A DNA stretch of 55,409 nt from Methylobacterium aquaticum (GTDB lineage Bacteria; Pseudomonadota; Alphaproteobacteria; Rhizobiales; Beijerinckiaceae): NCBI RefSeq assembly GCF_001043915.1, contig NZ_LABX01000154.1, positions 1 to 55,409 of the forward strand, read 5' to 3'. Shown piece by piece: positions 1-9,234 of the stretch (its first letter is position 1; each line of letters opens with the position of its first letter). Under the pieces are notes generated by a model. The model saw only the letters and a list, made by a program, of their open reading frames with translations, was not told the origin of the DNA and did no database searches. A program made the position numbers and the translations under genes.

Positions 1-11
1 GCCGATCGTCG

Positions 12-281
12 TCACCGGCCTCCTCCCGCGATCCATGCGGCGATCGCCCGGCTCTCCTCGTCCGAGAACCCCTTGGCGATTCGGGTCATCACCGTGGCCG
101 GGCGGGCACCCGACCGGAACGCCGCGAGCGATGCCGCGATGTCCTCGGCCGAGTGGCCGGCGAGGCCCGGCACCGCCCCACCCGGGCCGCCGTGGCACCC
201 CGAGCAGGACGAGGCGCCCGGCGGCGAGGCCGCCGCCGGGGTGACGGCGGCGAGCAGGACGAGCAGAAGAGCGGTCCTCAC
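12..281 (-). CDS. Small exported c-type cytochrome of a Mo-hydroxylase operon
   Basis: An 89-residue protein begins with a hydrophobic signal peptide (about residues 3-18, cleavage near AAAS). It has one heme-binding motif CSGCH at residues 26-30, with Met65 a likely distal ligand. Size and motif fit a class I single-heme periplasmic cytochrome c. The GTG start overlaps the stop of the upstream Mo subunit gene as GTGA, so I chose it over a longer upstream frame that would lie inside that gene. Inferred role: it accepts electrons from the two-subunit molybdenum hydroxylase encoded just upstream and passes them to the respiratory chain. Many such hydroxylases lack a FAD subunit and pair with a cytochrome. 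Confidence 0.82.
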   Translation of the reverse strand: MRTALLLVLLAAVTPAAASPPGASSCSGCHGGPGGAVPGLAGHSAEDIAASLAAFRSGARPATVMTRIAKGFSDEESRAIAAWIAGGGR

Positions 282-2461
282 GCGCGCTTCAGGTCCGTGC
301 GGCTCGCCGGAATCTGACGCACCCGCTTGCCGGTGGCGGCGAAGACCGCGTTGAGTACGGCGGGCGCCGCCACGGCGATCGTCGGCTCGCCGACGCCGCC
401 GATGAAGCCGCCCGACGGCATCAGGATCGCCTCCACCTTCGGCATCTCGTCGAGGCGGAGCACCGGGTAGGTGTCGAAGTTGGTCTGCTCGATCCGTCCG
501 TCCTTCACCGTGCACTCGCCGTAGAGCGCCGCCGACAGCCCGTAGACGAAGGACCCGGCGACCTGCGCCTCGATCTGCTGCGGATTGACCGCGACGCCCG
601 GATCGGTGGCGGCGACGATGCGGTGCACCTTGATCTTGCCGTCATCGCCGACCGACACTTCCGCCGCGGCCGCCACGTAGCTGCCGAAGCCCATGATCTG
701 GGCGAGGCCCCGATGCACACCTGAAGGCGGCTTGGTGTCCCAGCCGATCCGCTCGGCCACCGCGTTCAGCACGGCGAGGTGCTTCGGATGCTTCTCCATC
801 AGCTTGCGCCGGAAGGCGAGCGGGTCTTTCCCGGCCGCATGCGCCACCTCGTCGAGGAAGCATTCGAGGTAGATCGCGTTCGGGTTGGTGTTCACGCCGC
901 GCCAGAAGCCCGGGATGATCGGTGGGTTGCGCATCGCGTGGTCGATGAGGAGGTTCGGGATCGTGTAACCGATGGCCGCCTCCGCCCCGCCGGGATTGAG
1001 GCCCTGGAACACCACCGGGTCCTTGCCGTCTGCGCCCAAGCGTCCCGGAATGATGCCGGCCAGGATCGACTGACCGGAGATCCGCATGTGCAGGCCGGTG
1101 AGGTTGCCGCTCTCGTCGAGCGCCGCCCGCATCCGGCACTGGGTGACCGGGTGGTAGCGGCCATGGGTCATGTCCTCCTCGCGGGTCCAGATCAGCTTGA
1201 CCGGGGTCCCGGGGAGTTCCTTCGCGATCAGCACCGCCTGGCGCACCCAGTCATGGGTGGCGCCGCGCCGGCCGAAGCCGCCGCCGAGGTGAATCTTGTA
1301 GACGTCGCATTGCCGGGCCGGGAGGCCGGCCGCCTCGGCCGTCGCGGCGAGAGCCGCCTCGCCGTTCTGGGTCGGAGTCCAGACCTCGCACCGCTCCGGC
1401 GTCCAGCGCGCCGTCGCGTTCATCGGCTCCATCGTGGCGTGGTTCTGGAACGGGTAGGCATAGGTCGCCTCGACGACCTTGGCGGCGCCCTTAAGCGCAG
1501 CGCCAGCATCCCCGGCCTTGTTGCCGATGAAGGCTTCCGGCGCGTCGAGGCCCTCCTTCAGCATCGCCGCGATGGTCTCGCTCGAGACTTTGGCGTTCGG
1601 CCCCTCGTCCCAGACGATCGCGAGCGCCTCGACCGCCTTCTTGGCGCGCCAGAACGTATCGGCCACCACCGCGACGGCGCTGTCGCCGACCCGCACCACC
1701 TTGCGCACGCCGGGCATCTTTTCCACGGAGGCGGCATCGACGCTCTTCACCGTGCCGCCGACCACCGGGCAGTCGCGGATCGCCGCGTTGAGCATGCCCG
1801 GCAGCATCAGGTCGATGCCGTAGATCTGCGAGCCGTCGGTCTTCTCCACCGTATCGAGGCGTTTCAGCGGCTTGCCGGCGATGATCCAGTCCTTCGGGTC
1901 CTTCAGGACCACGTCCTTCGGCGGCTCCATCCGCCCGGCGGCCTCCGCGACCTTGCCGAAGGTGGTGGAGCGGCCGGATGCCGGATGGCGGATGACCCCG
2001 CGCTCGACCCGGCACTCGCCGGGCGGAACCGTCCATTCCTGGGCGGCCGCTGCGACCAGCATCGTCCGGGCGGCGGCCCCGCCCTGGCGGACGGCGACGT
2101 AGGATTCACGGATGCCGCGGCTGCCGCCGGTGGAGAAATCGCCCCAGGCGCGGCCGCGGGCGAGGTTCTGGCCCGGGGTCGGGTACTCGGTCGTGACCTT
2201 GGTCCAGTCGCAGCCGAGTTCCTCGGCGACGAGCTGGGCAAGGCCGGTCAGCGTGCCCTGGCCCATCTCCGAGCGGGCGATGCGGATCACCACGGTCTCG
2301 TCCGGGCGCACCACCACCCAGGCATTGACCTCGGGCGAGGTCGCACCGGGCGCGGCCTGCGCACCGGCCAGGTCGAAGCCGAGGGCCAGGCCGCCGGCCG
2401 CGGCGGCGGACCCGGCGAGGAAGAAGCGGCGGGAAAGGGCGGGGGAGGCGGTCATGGTCAT
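278..2461 (-). CDS. Molybdopterin-binding subunit, isoquinoline 1-oxidoreductase (IorB)-like
   Basis: A 727-residue member of the xanthine dehydrogenase large-subunit family. A twin-arginine signal lies at residues 10-35 (SRRFFLAGSAAAAGG), so the enzyme is probably exported already folded. The ATG has an AGGGG box about 7 bases upstream. Family features visible are EMGQG near the N terminus, a GGGFGRRG stretch that contacts the cofactor, and GVGEP near the C terminus carrying the probable catalytic glutamate. It lies between the 2Fe-2S subunit gene and a cytochrome c gene, giving a typical three-gene periplasmic hydroxylase operon. The substrate (aldehyde or N-heterocycle) cannot be told from sequence, so the isoquinoline name only marks the family. 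Confidence 0.9.
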   Translation of the reverse strand: MTMTASPALSRRFFLAGSAAAAGGLALGFDLAGAQAAPGATSPEVNAWVVVRPDETVVIRIARSEMGQGTLTGLAQLVAEELGCDWTKVTTEYPTPGQNLARGRAWGDFSTGGSRGIRESYVAVRQGGAAARTMLVAAAAQEWTVPPGECRVERGVIRHPASGRSTTFGKVAEAAGRMEPPKDVVLKDPKDWIIAGKPLKRLDTVEKTDGSQIYGIDLMLPGMLNAAIRDCPVVGGTVKSVDAASVEKMPGVRKVVRVGDSAVAVVADTFWRAKKAVEALAIVWDEGPNAKVSSETIAAMLKEGLDAPEAFIGNKAGDAGAALKGAAKVVEATYAYPFQNHATMEPMNATARWTPERCEVWTPTQNGEAALAATAEAAGLPARQCDVYKIHLGGGFGRRGATHDWVRQAVLIAKELPGTPVKLIWTREEDMTHGRYHPVTQCRMRAALDESGNLTGLHMRISGQSILAGIIPGRLGADGKDPVVFQGLNPGGAEAAIGYTIPNLLIDHAMRNPPIIPGFWRGVNTNPNAIYLECFLDEVAHAAGKDPLAFRRKLMEKHPKHLAVLNAVAERIGWDTKPPSGVHRGLAQIMGFGSYVAAAAEVSVGDDGKIKVHRIVAATDPGVAVNPQQIEAQVAGSFVYGLSAALYGECTVKDGRIEQTNFDTYPVLRLDEMPKVEAILMPSGGFIGGVGEPTIAVAAPAVLNAVFAATGKRVRQIPASRTDLKRA

Positions 2462-2472
2462 GGCGTGTCCCC

Positions 2473-2940
2473 TCAGCCGCGGCCGGTCTCGCCGCCCTCG
2501 GCGGCAAGCGCGATGCCGGCGAGCACCCGGCCATAGGTGCCGCAGCGGCAGATATTGGTGATCTCCTGGCGGATCTCGGCCTCGCTGGGCTTGCGATTCT
2601 GCGCCAGCAGGGCGGCGGCGGCCATGATCATGCCGGACTGGCAGAAGCCGCATTGCGGCACGTCGAGCGCCGCCCACGCCTTCTGCACCGGATGGGACCT
2701 GTCGGGGCTCAAGCCCTCGATGGTGACGATCCTCTGGTTCGGCTCGACGGCCGAGACCGGCATCGAGCAGGAGCGCACCGCCTGCCCATCAATGTGGACC
2801 GTGCAGGCGCCGCACTGGGCGATGCCGCAGCCATATTTGGTGCCGGTGAGGCCGACCTGCTCGCGGATCACCCAGAGCAGTGGCGTGTCGGGCTCCACCT
2901 CGACCTCGCGCACGGAGCCGTTCACGTTCAGGCGTATCAT
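2473..2940 (-). CDS. 2Fe-2S subunit of the isoquinoline-oxidoreductase-like Mo hydroxylase
   Basis: A 155-residue protein with the two iron-sulphur domains of the family. The plant-type ferredoxin domain contains CGIAQCGACTVHIDG followed by a fourth cysteine (about residues 38-60). The helical domain contains CGFCQSGM and CRCGTYGR. It moves electrons from the molybdenum centre of the adjacent large subunit. There is no signal peptide; by family precedent it is co-exported with the TAT-bearing partner. It is the first gene of the operon, 11 bases upstream of the large-subunit start, so the promoter should lie between 2941 and 3096. Confidence 0.9.
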   Translation of the reverse strand: MIRLNVNGSVREVEVEPDTPLLWVIREQVGLTGTKYGCGIAQCGACTVHIDGQAVRSCSMPVSAVEPNQRIVTIEGLSPDRSHPVQKAWAALDVPQCGFCQSGMIMAAAALLAQNRKPSEAEIRQEITNICRCGTYGRVLAGIALAAEGGETGRG

Positions 2941-3096
2941 GGGCGTTTCCGTCGGTTAGCCTGCGGGAGGGCAGGCGCGTGGGGCACCGCCCGGGGGCGA
3001 TCGGTTCGCACCTTTTAGCTATAACAACTTCGCGGTGGCCGGCCGTGCCTGTCAATTGACGGATGCGCGAGCGACGGAGGGTCAACCGCGGATGGC

Positions 3097-3693
3097 GTGC
3101 CATTCCGCACCTGGCCAGATAAGCTCGACGCGCCGCTTCCTCGCCGCTTCACGGCCGAAGACCTGCGGCTGATGCTGGCTGCCGGAATCCTGCATGAGGA
3201 CGAGCGGGTCGAACTCCTGGATGGCGAGCTGGTCGAGATGGCGGCGAAGGGCTTCGCGCATGACGTCGTGAAGAACGCGCTGATGCGCCGTCTCGTCCGT
3301 CCTCTCCCGGCGACGATCGATCTCGGCATCGAGGGCACGCTCCAGCTCGGGCCGGGCCTGCTGCTGGCGCCGGACCTTCTTCTCGCTCCGGTGAGCGCCC
3401 GCCGCGCCTCGCCGGAGGGGTTCTGCACCATCGAGGGGCCGGAGATCCCGCTGGTGATCGAGGTCGCGGCCTCGAGCCTCGCCGATGACCGGCGCCGCAA
3501 GGCGGCGTTCTACGCGCGGCACGGGGTGCGGGAATACTGGGTGGTCGACGCGCAGGAGCGCGGGGCCTGGATGCACCGGTCGCCGGTCGAGGGGGTCTGT
3601 CGCGACGTGACGGAACTGTCCCGGGACGCGACCTTGCGGCCGGAGGCGGCGTCCCTCGCGGGAGTCACGGTACCGCTCCCGGATCTCGGCTGA
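3097..3693 (+). CDS. Uma2 family (DUF820) restriction-endonuclease-fold protein
   Basis: A 198-residue protein of normal family length. The PD-(D/E)XK-like core is visible as PDLLL near residue 93, then LVIEVAASSLADDRRRKAAF and GVREYWVVD. Family members are predicted nucleases of uncertain function, abundant in cyanobacteria and often in multiple copies. The start is GTG; the ATG five bases upstream is in another frame. A GGAGG box lies about 15 bases upstream, rather far, so the start is tentative. It is a lone gene, divergent from the hydroxylase operon and convergent with the YqeY-like gene. Confidence 0.85.
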   Translation: MPFRTWPDKLDAPLPRRFTAEDLRLMLAAGILHEDERVELLDGELVEMAAKGFAHDVVKNALMRRLVRPLPATIDLGIEGTLQLGPGLLLAPDLLLAPVSARRASPEGFCTIEGPEIPLVIEVAASSLADDRRRKAAFYARHGVREYWVVDAQERGAWMHRSPVEGVCRDVTELSRDATLRPEAASLAGVTVPLPDLG

Positions 3694-3761
3694 TGCCGGG
3701 TCCGAGAGGGGCCGGGTGATCCCGGGGCGTGTCCGGGATCCGCAATCGAGGCCGGATCGCG

Positions 3762-4214
3762 TCAGGCCAGCATCGTCTTGACGAGGCCGCTCGCCTTGGC
3801 GAAGTCCATCCGGCCGGCATACTGGCCCTTCAGGGCGGCGATCACCTTGCCCATATCCTTCGGCGAGGCGGCGCCGGTCTCCGCGATGGCGGCCTGGATC
3901 GCCGCGCGGGTCTCGTCCTCGTCCATCTGCTGGGGCAGGAACTGGGCGATGATCGCCACCTCTGCGCGCTCGCCCTCGGCGAGTTCGGGTCGGCCGCCCT
4001 GCTCGTAGACGCCGGCCGATTCGGTGCGCTGCTTGATCATCTTCTGGAGCAGCGAGAAGATCTCCTCCTCGGAGAGCGGCTCCTTGCCGAGGCCGCGGGC
4101 CTCGATGTCCCTGTCCTTGAGCGCCGCCTGGATCAGCCGGACGGTGGCGAGCTTCGCCTTGTCGCCGGCCTTCATGGCTTCCTTCATCTCGGCGGTGAGG
4201 CGCTGGCGCAGCAT
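3762..4214 (-). CDS. GatB/YqeY domain-containing protein
   Basis: A 150-residue protein opening MLRQRLTAEMKEAMKAGDK, the typical YqeY start, followed by the helical tRNA-amidotransferase-tail domain through to the C terminus (GKVIAALKGQYAGRMD). The family resembles the C-terminal domain of GatB and is thought to interact with tRNA; its function is not settled. The ATG is preceded by AGGAG at a good distance. It is divergently arranged with carA, a neighbourhood common in alphaproteobacteria, where the pair often lies close to rpoD and dnaG. Confidence 0.9.
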   Translation of the reverse strand: MLRQRLTAEMKEAMKAGDKAKLATVRLIQAALKDRDIEARGLGKEPLSEEEIFSLLQKMIKQRTESAGVYEQGGRPELAEGERAEVAIIAQFLPQQMDEDETRAAIQAAIAETGAASPKDMGKVIAALKGQYAGRMDFAKASGLVKTMLA

Positions 4215-4377
4215 GCCGGTCTCCTGGTCTTCTGGTTGTCGTGCTGGGCACTTGAACGGTGAGGCACTTGAGGGGATAGCGGGGCGTCCCCAGATTGACC
4301 GGGCCGCCGCCGGCCTCGTAAACAGCCGGCCGCGCCCGTCGGCCGTGCCCGGCCGCGACATAAGCGAGTTCACGATC

Positions 4378-5592
4378 ATGCTGCAAGACGACGCGGCCGC
4401 CCCCGCGCAACCCGAAGGCTGGGCCGAGCCCGTCGCGACCGCCCTCCTGGTGCTCGCCGACGGCACGGTCCTGGAGGGTTTCGGCATCGGTGCCACCGGC
4501 GAGGCCGCCGGCGAGGTCTGCTTCAACACCGCGATGACCGGCTACCAGGAGATCCTCACCGATCCATCCTATGCCGGGCAGATCGTCACCTTCACCTTCC
4601 CGCATATCGGCAATGTCGGCACCAACGACGAGGACCTGGAGAGCCTCGACGCGGCGCCGGCCTCCGGCGTGCGCGGCGCGGTCATCGCCTCGGCGGTGAC
4701 GAACCCGTCGAACTGGCGCTCCTCGCGCCACCTCGACGGCTGGCTGAAGGCCCGCGGCATCGTCGGCATCACCGGCATCGACACCCGGGCGCTCACCGCG
4801 CTGATCCGCGACCGCGGCATGCCGAACGCCATCCTGGCCAACGACCCGCAGGGCCGGTTCGACCGCGAGGCGCTGACGGCCAAGGCCGCCGCGCTGCCGC
4901 CGATGGAGGGCCTCGACCTGGTGCCGCCGGTGACGAGCCGCGAGGCGAAGGGCTGGGGCGAGACCGTGTGGCAGCACCCGGTCGGCTATGGCAGCCGCGC
5001 CCCGGGCGAGGGCCTCAAGGTCGTGGCGATCGATTACGGCGTGAAGCGCAACATCCTGCGCCTGCTGGCGGAGGCCGGCTGCGACGTCACCGTGGTGCCG
5101 GCGACCGCGAGCGCCGAGGAGGTGCTGGCCCTGAAGCCGGACGGCGTGTTCCTGTCGAACGGCCCGGGCGATCCGGCGGCGACCGGCGAATACGCCGTGC
5201 CGGTGATCCGCGCGCTCCTCGACCGGAAGGTTCCGACCTTCGGCATCTGCCTCGGCCACCAGCTGATGGGCCTGGCGCTCGGCGGCCGCACGGTGAAGAT
5301 GAGCCAGGGCCATCACGGCGCCAACCACCCGGTGAAGGACCACACCACCGGCAAGGTCGAGATCGTCTCGATGAACCACGGCTTCGCGGTCGATCCGTCG
5401 AGCCTGCCGGCCAATGCCGTGGAGACCCATGTCTCGCTGTTCGACGGCTCGAATTGCGGCCTGTCGCTCACCGACCGCCCGGCCTTCTCGGTGCAGCACC
5501 ACCCAGAGGCGTCCCCGGGCCCGCAGGACAGCCACTACCTGTTCGACCGCTTCGTCAGCCTCATGCGCCAGACCAAGGGCGGCAACGCCTGA
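4378..5592 (+). CDS. carA: Carbamoyl-phosphate synthase small subunit (glutaminase)
   Basis: A 404-residue protein that hydrolyses glutamine and feeds ammonia to CarB for carbamoyl phosphate, the precursor of arginine and pyrimidines. The N-terminal CarA domain (LADGTVLEGFGIGA, TGYQEILTDPSY) is followed by a class I glutamine amidotransferase domain. The nucleophile is Cys291 in GICLGHQ; the His and Glu lie in HHPEAS near the C terminus. The start at 4378 gives a conventional N terminus; upstream in-frame codons fall in the divergent promoter region. carB is not in the window. A GC hairpin follows the stop. Confidence 0.96.
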   Translation: MLQDDAAAPAQPEGWAEPVATALLVLADGTVLEGFGIGATGEAAGEVCFNTAMTGYQEILTDPSYAGQIVTFTFPHIGNVGTNDEDLESLDAAPASGVRGAVIASAVTNPSNWRSSRHLDGWLKARGIVGITGIDTRALTALIRDRGMPNAILANDPQGRFDREALTAKAAALPPMEGLDLVPPVTSREAKGWGETVWQHPVGYGSRAPGEGLKVVAIDYGVKRNILRLLAEAGCDVTVVPATASAEEVLALKPDGVFLSNGPGDPAATGEYAVPVIRALLDRKVPTFGICLGHQLMGLALGGRTVKMSQGHHGANHPVKDHTTGKVEIVSMNHGFAVDPSSLPANAVETHVSLFDGSNCGLSLTDRPAFSVQHHPEASPGPQDSHYLFDRFVSLMRQTKGGNA

Positions 5593-5605
5593 CGTCGAAA
5601 AAGGT

Positions 5606-5625
5606 TGCGGCCGGCTCCGGCCGCA
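5606..5625. terminator. GC-rich hairpin after carA
   Basis: A perfect 9-base stem TGCGGCCGG / CCGGCCGCA with a 2-base loop lies 13 bases after the carA stop. A-runs flank both sides (GAAAAAGG before, CACAAAAAACCC after). On the plus strand no U-run follows, so as an intrinsic terminator it would work better for minus-strand transcripts, where CCTTTTTC follows the stem. It could instead be an mRNA-stabilising 3' hairpin of carA. Confidence 0.45.
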
Positions 5626-5729
5626 GCCACAAAAAACCCGAACTCGCGGCCGATTCTCCCGGCCGTCCACCGCCCTGGAGCGACGACGATGAATGATCGT
5701 CGCGGGGCCGCGATTCGGGGCTTGAACCA

Positions 5730-6101
5730 GTGACCGACCACGCCGCCACCGACAGCTTCACGCGCCTGCACCGCACCTTCACCACTCATCTCGGCATCGC
5801 CGTGGGGCTGGCCTGGGTGACGACGCTGGCGGCCGCGATCCAGGCGCCGTGGGTGCGCAACATCCGCGCGCTGATCGATCCCGCGGCGAGCCGCGTCGAG
5901 AGCACCTGGTCGTTCCTGTTCGCGATGCCGGTGGTGCTGACGCTGGCCTGGCTCGGCGCCCTCTACGGCCGCGAGACCCTGCGCGAGCTGCGCGCCTTGC
6001 CGAATGACGCCGCAGAGTTCGCGCTGGCCGCGGCCGTCGCCTTCGCGGTGTTCTATCTCTCGATCGACCGGGCGGTCTCGGTCCTGCTCATCGGCGGCTG
6101 A
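5730..6101 (+). CDS. Small three-helix membrane protein of unknown function
   Basis: A 123-residue protein I do not recognise. After a polar N terminus it shows three likely membrane segments: about residues 20-38 (LGIAVGLAWVTTLAAAIQA), 62-80 (FLFAMPVVLTLAWLGALYG) and 97-118 (FALAAAVAFAVFYLSI). The start is GTG with a GGGG stretch nine bases upstream. The next gene, a methyltransferase, starts 33 bases after its stop, so the two may be cotranscribed. No catalytic motif is visible. Confidence 0.65.
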   Translation: MTDHAATDSFTRLHRTFTTHLGIAVGLAWVTTLAAAIQAPWVRNIRALIDPAASRVESTWSFLFAMPVVLTLAWLGALYGRETLRELRALPNDAAEFALAAAVAFAVFYLSIDRAVSVLLIGG

Positions 6102-6134
6102 CGCCGCACCCTTGCTCCGACGCGGGAGAGTCAG

Positions 6135-6827
6135 GTGGTCTCCTCCTGGCGGGATTTCTGGGACCGGGACAACCCGATCTACGTCAATGACCGCCACAAG
6201 GCCCGGCACTATGCCGGGCTGGCCCGGGAGATCGTCGCCCTGGTGCCGCATCCGGGCGCGGTCGTCCTCGACCATGGAAGCGGCGAGGCGCTGTCCGCCG
6301 ACCGGATCGCCGGGGCGTGCCGCCGGCTCTATCTCTGCGACGCCTCACCGCGCCAGCGCCTCGCCCTCGCGCAGCGCTTCGCGGCCTGCCCCGCCATCAC
6401 GGTCCTGGCCCCCGACGATCTCGCCGCCCTGCCGGCCGCCAGCCTCGATCTCGTGGTGGCGAACTCCCTGGCGCAATACCTCACCGGGCCGGAACTGGAT
6501 GCCTGCCTGCGGGACTGGCGCCGCCTGCTGAAGCCCGGCGCCTGCCTGATCCTGGCCGACGTGATCCCGCCGCATCTCGGCGCCGTGGCGGACGCGACCG
6601 CGCTCCTCGCCTTCGCGCGGCGGGACGGTTTTCTCTGGGCCGCCCTCCTCGGCCTCGCCCGCACGTGCCTCTCCGATTACCGCGCCTTGCGCCGGAGGCT
6701 CGGGCTTGCCCGCTACGACGAGGCCGGGATGCTGGCCCGGCTCCGGGAGGCCGGCTTCGCGGCGGAGCGAATGCCGCGGAATCTCGGGCACAATCAGGGG
6801 CGGATGGGGTTCGTGGCGCGGGCGTGA
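6135..6827 (+). CDS. Class I SAM-dependent methyltransferase
   Basis: A 230-residue protein with a Rossmann methyltransferase core. Motif I is VVLDHGSGEAL (about residues 43-53), the acidic end of strand beta2 is YLCDAS, and motif IV is LDLVVANSLAQYL. The post-core segment LLKPGACLILADVIPP is typical of family members acting on small molecules or lipids. GTG start with GGGAGAG seven bases upstream. The C-terminal third has basic, amphipathic segments (SDYRALRRRLGLARYD). The substrate is unknown. It probably forms a short transcription unit with the preceding membrane protein. Confidence 0.82.
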   Translation: MVSSWRDFWDRDNPIYVNDRHKARHYAGLAREIVALVPHPGAVVLDHGSGEALSADRIAGACRRLYLCDASPRQRLALAQRFAACPAITVLAPDDLAALPAASLDLVVANSLAQYLTGPELDACLRDWRRLLKPGACLILADVIPPHLGAVADATALLAFARRDGFLWAALLGLARTCLSDYRALRRRLGLARYDEAGMLARLREAGFAAERMPRNLGHNQGRMGFVARA

Positions 6828-6936
6828 GGGCGGCCGTCGCTCTCGCACACGCGGCCGCCTCTTGTGTCATGTCCTGTGATTGTCATTGCAAAACGCCCTG
6901 CCCGGGACCTGAGCGAGCCGTGATCGCGGCGTGCCG

Positions 6937-7287
6937 TCAGGCAATCGGCGAGCGGCGCTCGCGCTCGAACGTCCGGAACTTCCACAAAACGTCGAAAAGT
7001 CCGTACATGGCAGCGCCTGCCCAGACGATCGCGAATGCAGGGTGCACGGCCTGCCAGATGACGATGCTCATCAGGAGCGTCGCCATCGTGCCGGCGACTG
7101 TCATCCTGACAGCATGATGCCGCGCTCTGTCGGGCATGTCCCGATGCCAAACCCAATACCAGACGGCGACACGAAACTCCTCCTCCGCCATCTTCGGAAT
7201 TCTCGGCCGAACGATGCTTTCGAGCTTCGTCCAGTGCCATCCACCCAGGATCAGCAGAGCGCCCGCAATCAGCCCGACGACAATCAT
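6937..7287 (-). CDS. Small membrane protein of unknown function
   Basis: A 116-residue protein with an N-terminal hydrophobic segment (residues 1-17), a tryptophan-rich middle (WYWVWHRDMPDRARHH) and two further helices at about 63-83 and 87-103. A TTGGAGGA box precedes the ATG at a good distance, which supports it as a real gene. It lies in a stretch visibly less GC-rich than its neighbours, consistent with acquired or weakly expressed DNA. It is an orphan, convergent with the methyltransferase and divergent from the GMC oxidoreductase. I do not recognise the family. Confidence 0.6.
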   Translation of the reverse strand: MIVVGLIAGALLILGGWHWTKLESIVRPRIPKMAEEEFRVAVWYWVWHRDMPDRARHHAVRMTVAGTMATLLMSIVIWQAVHPAFAIVWAGAAMYGLFDVLWKFRTFERERRSPIA

Positions 7288-7614
7288 CCGTCGCTTCCTC
7301 CAACCGATCCAACAGCGCTGGTCGCCGGTCGCGAACCCGATACCGCATCGCCGTCAGTTTTTTTGCGGCGATGGCGCGTCTGCTTTGGCGAACGGAGCCG
7401 GCATCTGCCGCGCGAGTGCCGTGCGGGGCGATCAACCGGAGCCGGTCAGCGCTGTCATTGCTTCAACCGGGTCGCTGCGATCCAGGGCTTCGCCTGTGAT
7501 GTATCAATAAAATATTCATCACATGATGTGGGTTTATGATAATTAATACTGACCCGATCTGCGATTCGATTTATATGACGATGCGTCAGATCATTTCGAA
7601 GCGAGTCGACGACG
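7288..7614. promoter_or_regulatory. AT-rich divergent intergenic region before the GMC oxidoreductase
   Basis: This 327-base non-coding stretch contains the most AT-rich DNA in the window (about 7500-7580). Visible structure: inverted repeat TGTGATG (7495-7501) / CATCACA (7517-7523), and a promoter-like pair CTGACC (7549) and TATATG (7572) with 17 bases between, placing transcription about 30 bases before the oxidoreductase start. Function is inferred from position only. Confidence 0.4.
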
Positions 7615-9234
7615 ATGGCTGGGTTCAACCGTAGACAAGCTCTGCTTGCTCTCGGCGGAGCAGCGATGGGCAGTGCGCTCAAGGCGCAGGACGCAGAGGC
7701 GCAGTTCTTCGCGCCGAATTACCGGGCCCTGGTGCCGGAGATCTTCCAGGGTCTGTCGGTGCCGCCGAGCTATACCCCCAACCTGGTGATCGGGTCGGGC
7801 TTCGGCGGTGCCATCACGGCCCTGCGCCTGGCCCAGGCCGGGCAGCCGGTCACGATCGTCGAGCGCGGGTTCCGCTGGCCCAACAACCCCTGGCGCCCGA
7901 TCTTTTCCAACGACACCCTGCCGGATGGCCGGGCGTTCTGGTTCCGGCGCTCCGCCCGCATGATCGCCGGCAACACGGCGTATATGGATTCCTTCGGCGG
8001 TATCGTCGACGCCACCGAGTATCCGACCATGACGGCGTGGCGCGCCGCCTGCGTGGGCGGCGGCTCGCTGGTGTTCACCGGTGTCATGATCCAGCCGCGC
8101 CAGGCGTATTTCGATGCCCTGTTCGGTGGCGTCGTGCCCTATGCCGAACTCGATCGCGTCTACTACCCGCGGGTGCGCCAGATGCTGCGGCTCAGCCCGA
8201 TGCCGGCCGACGTCTATGCCACCCAGGCATTCGGTCATTCGCGGGAATGGGACCGCCAGGTGGCGGCGGCAGGCTACACGCCCTCCCGGATCGATTCGAT
8301 CTTCAACTGGGACGTGGTGCGGGCCGAGACGCGCCTGGCCAGCCGGCCCTCGGCGACGGTCGGCGCCTCGAACCACGGCAACAGCAACGGCGCCAAGTTC
8401 GACCTCAACCAGAACTACCTGCGCTACGCCGAGGCGACCGGGCGGGCGCGGATCTTCCCGGGCTTCGAGATCCTGGCCATTGGCCAGAGCGGCGGGCGCT
8501 ATGTCGTGCAGGGCCTGCTGCGCAGCCCGGACGGGCGGCAGCTCGCGACGCAGACCATCGCCTGCGACCGGCTGTTCCTCGCTGCGGGCTCGATCGGCAC
8601 CTCGAACCTCCTGGTCAAGGCGCGGGCCACGCGCAGCCTGCCGAACCTCAACGAGCATATCGGGGCCGGCTGGGGCACCAACGGCGACGTGCTGGTGGTG
8701 CGCAGCCTCGGGCGGATCACCGGCCTGACCGAGGGCACGCCGAGCGCCTCGATGATCCACGAGACGGCGGCGGGCCTGCCGGTCACCCTGGAGAACTGGT
8801 ACGTCCCGGGCGTTCCCCTCAACATCAGCATCATCCCGTCGCTCGGGATGGTGTTCGACCAGTCGAACCGCGGCACTTTCGCGTATGATCCGGGCAGCGG
8901 CGGCGTCACCCTGGACTGGGCTCCGAACGGCAATGCCGACGCGCTCGCGGCTTGCCGCAAGGTCAACAACCGGATCGCCACCGCCTCGAACACGATCCCG
9001 GGGGCCGTCCCCTTCATCGGGGATGTCAGCGGCATGAACTGGACTGCCCATCCCCTCGGCGGCGCCGTCATCGGCAAGGCCACGGACGGCTACGGACGGG
9101 TGATCGGCCAGCCCGGCCTCTACGTCATGGACGGCGCCCTGCTGCCAGGCTCGGCCGGCGCCGTCAACCCGTCGCTGACGATCTCGGCCCTGGCGGAACG
9201 CAACATCGAGGCCATCGTCGCCCGCGGCGGCTGA
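7615..9234 (+). CDS. Exported GMC oxidoreductase, cholesterol-oxidase-like
   Basis: A 539-residue flavoprotein. A twin-arginine-type leader (FNRRQALLALGGAAMGS, cleavage near AEAQ) is followed by the FAD-binding GSGFGG motif at residues 60-65. The C-terminal GMC signature is present: His479 in AHPLGG and Asn518 in VNPSLTI match the catalytic His and Asn of class I cholesterol oxidases. Such enzymes oxidise a secondary alcohol of a sterol or other bulky hydrophobic substrate with O2 or another acceptor. The true substrate is unknown; a hopanoid or plant sterol is possible but speculative. A second exported flavoprotein gene follows 117 bases downstream. Confidence 0.85.
   Translation: MAGFNRRQALLALGGAAMGSALKAQDAEAQFFAPNYRALVPEIFQGLSVPPSYTPNLVIGSGFGGAITALRLAQAGQPVTIVERGFRWPNNPWRPIFSNDTLPDGRAFWFRRSARMIAGNTAYMDSFGGIVDATEYPTMTAWRAACVGGGSLVFTGVMIQPRQAYFDALFGGVVPYAELDRVYYPRVRQMLRLSPMPADVYATQAFGHSREWDRQVAAAGYTPSRIDSIFNWDVVRAETRLASRPSATVGASNHGNSNGAKFDLNQNYLRYAEATGRARIFPGFEILAIGQSGGRYVVQGLLRSPDGRQLATQTIACDRLFLAAGSIGTSNLLVKARATRSLPNLNEHIGAGWGTNGDVLVVRSLGRITGLTEGTPSASMIHETAAGLPVTLENWYVPGVPLNISIIPSLGMVFDQSNRGTFAYDPGSGGVTLDWAPNGNADALAACRKVNNRIATASNTIPGAVPFIGDVSGMNWTAHPLGGAVIGKATDGYGRVIGQPGLYVMDGALLPGSAGAVNPSLTISALAERNIEAIVARGG

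Noticed and set aside
3082..5670. Long minus-strand open frame of about 860 codons opposite carA and other genes
   Set aside because: It runs across carA, the YqeY-like gene and the Uma2 gene, has no recognisable domain and consists of Arg/Gly/Ala/His-rich shadow sequence, as expected in GC-rich DNA.
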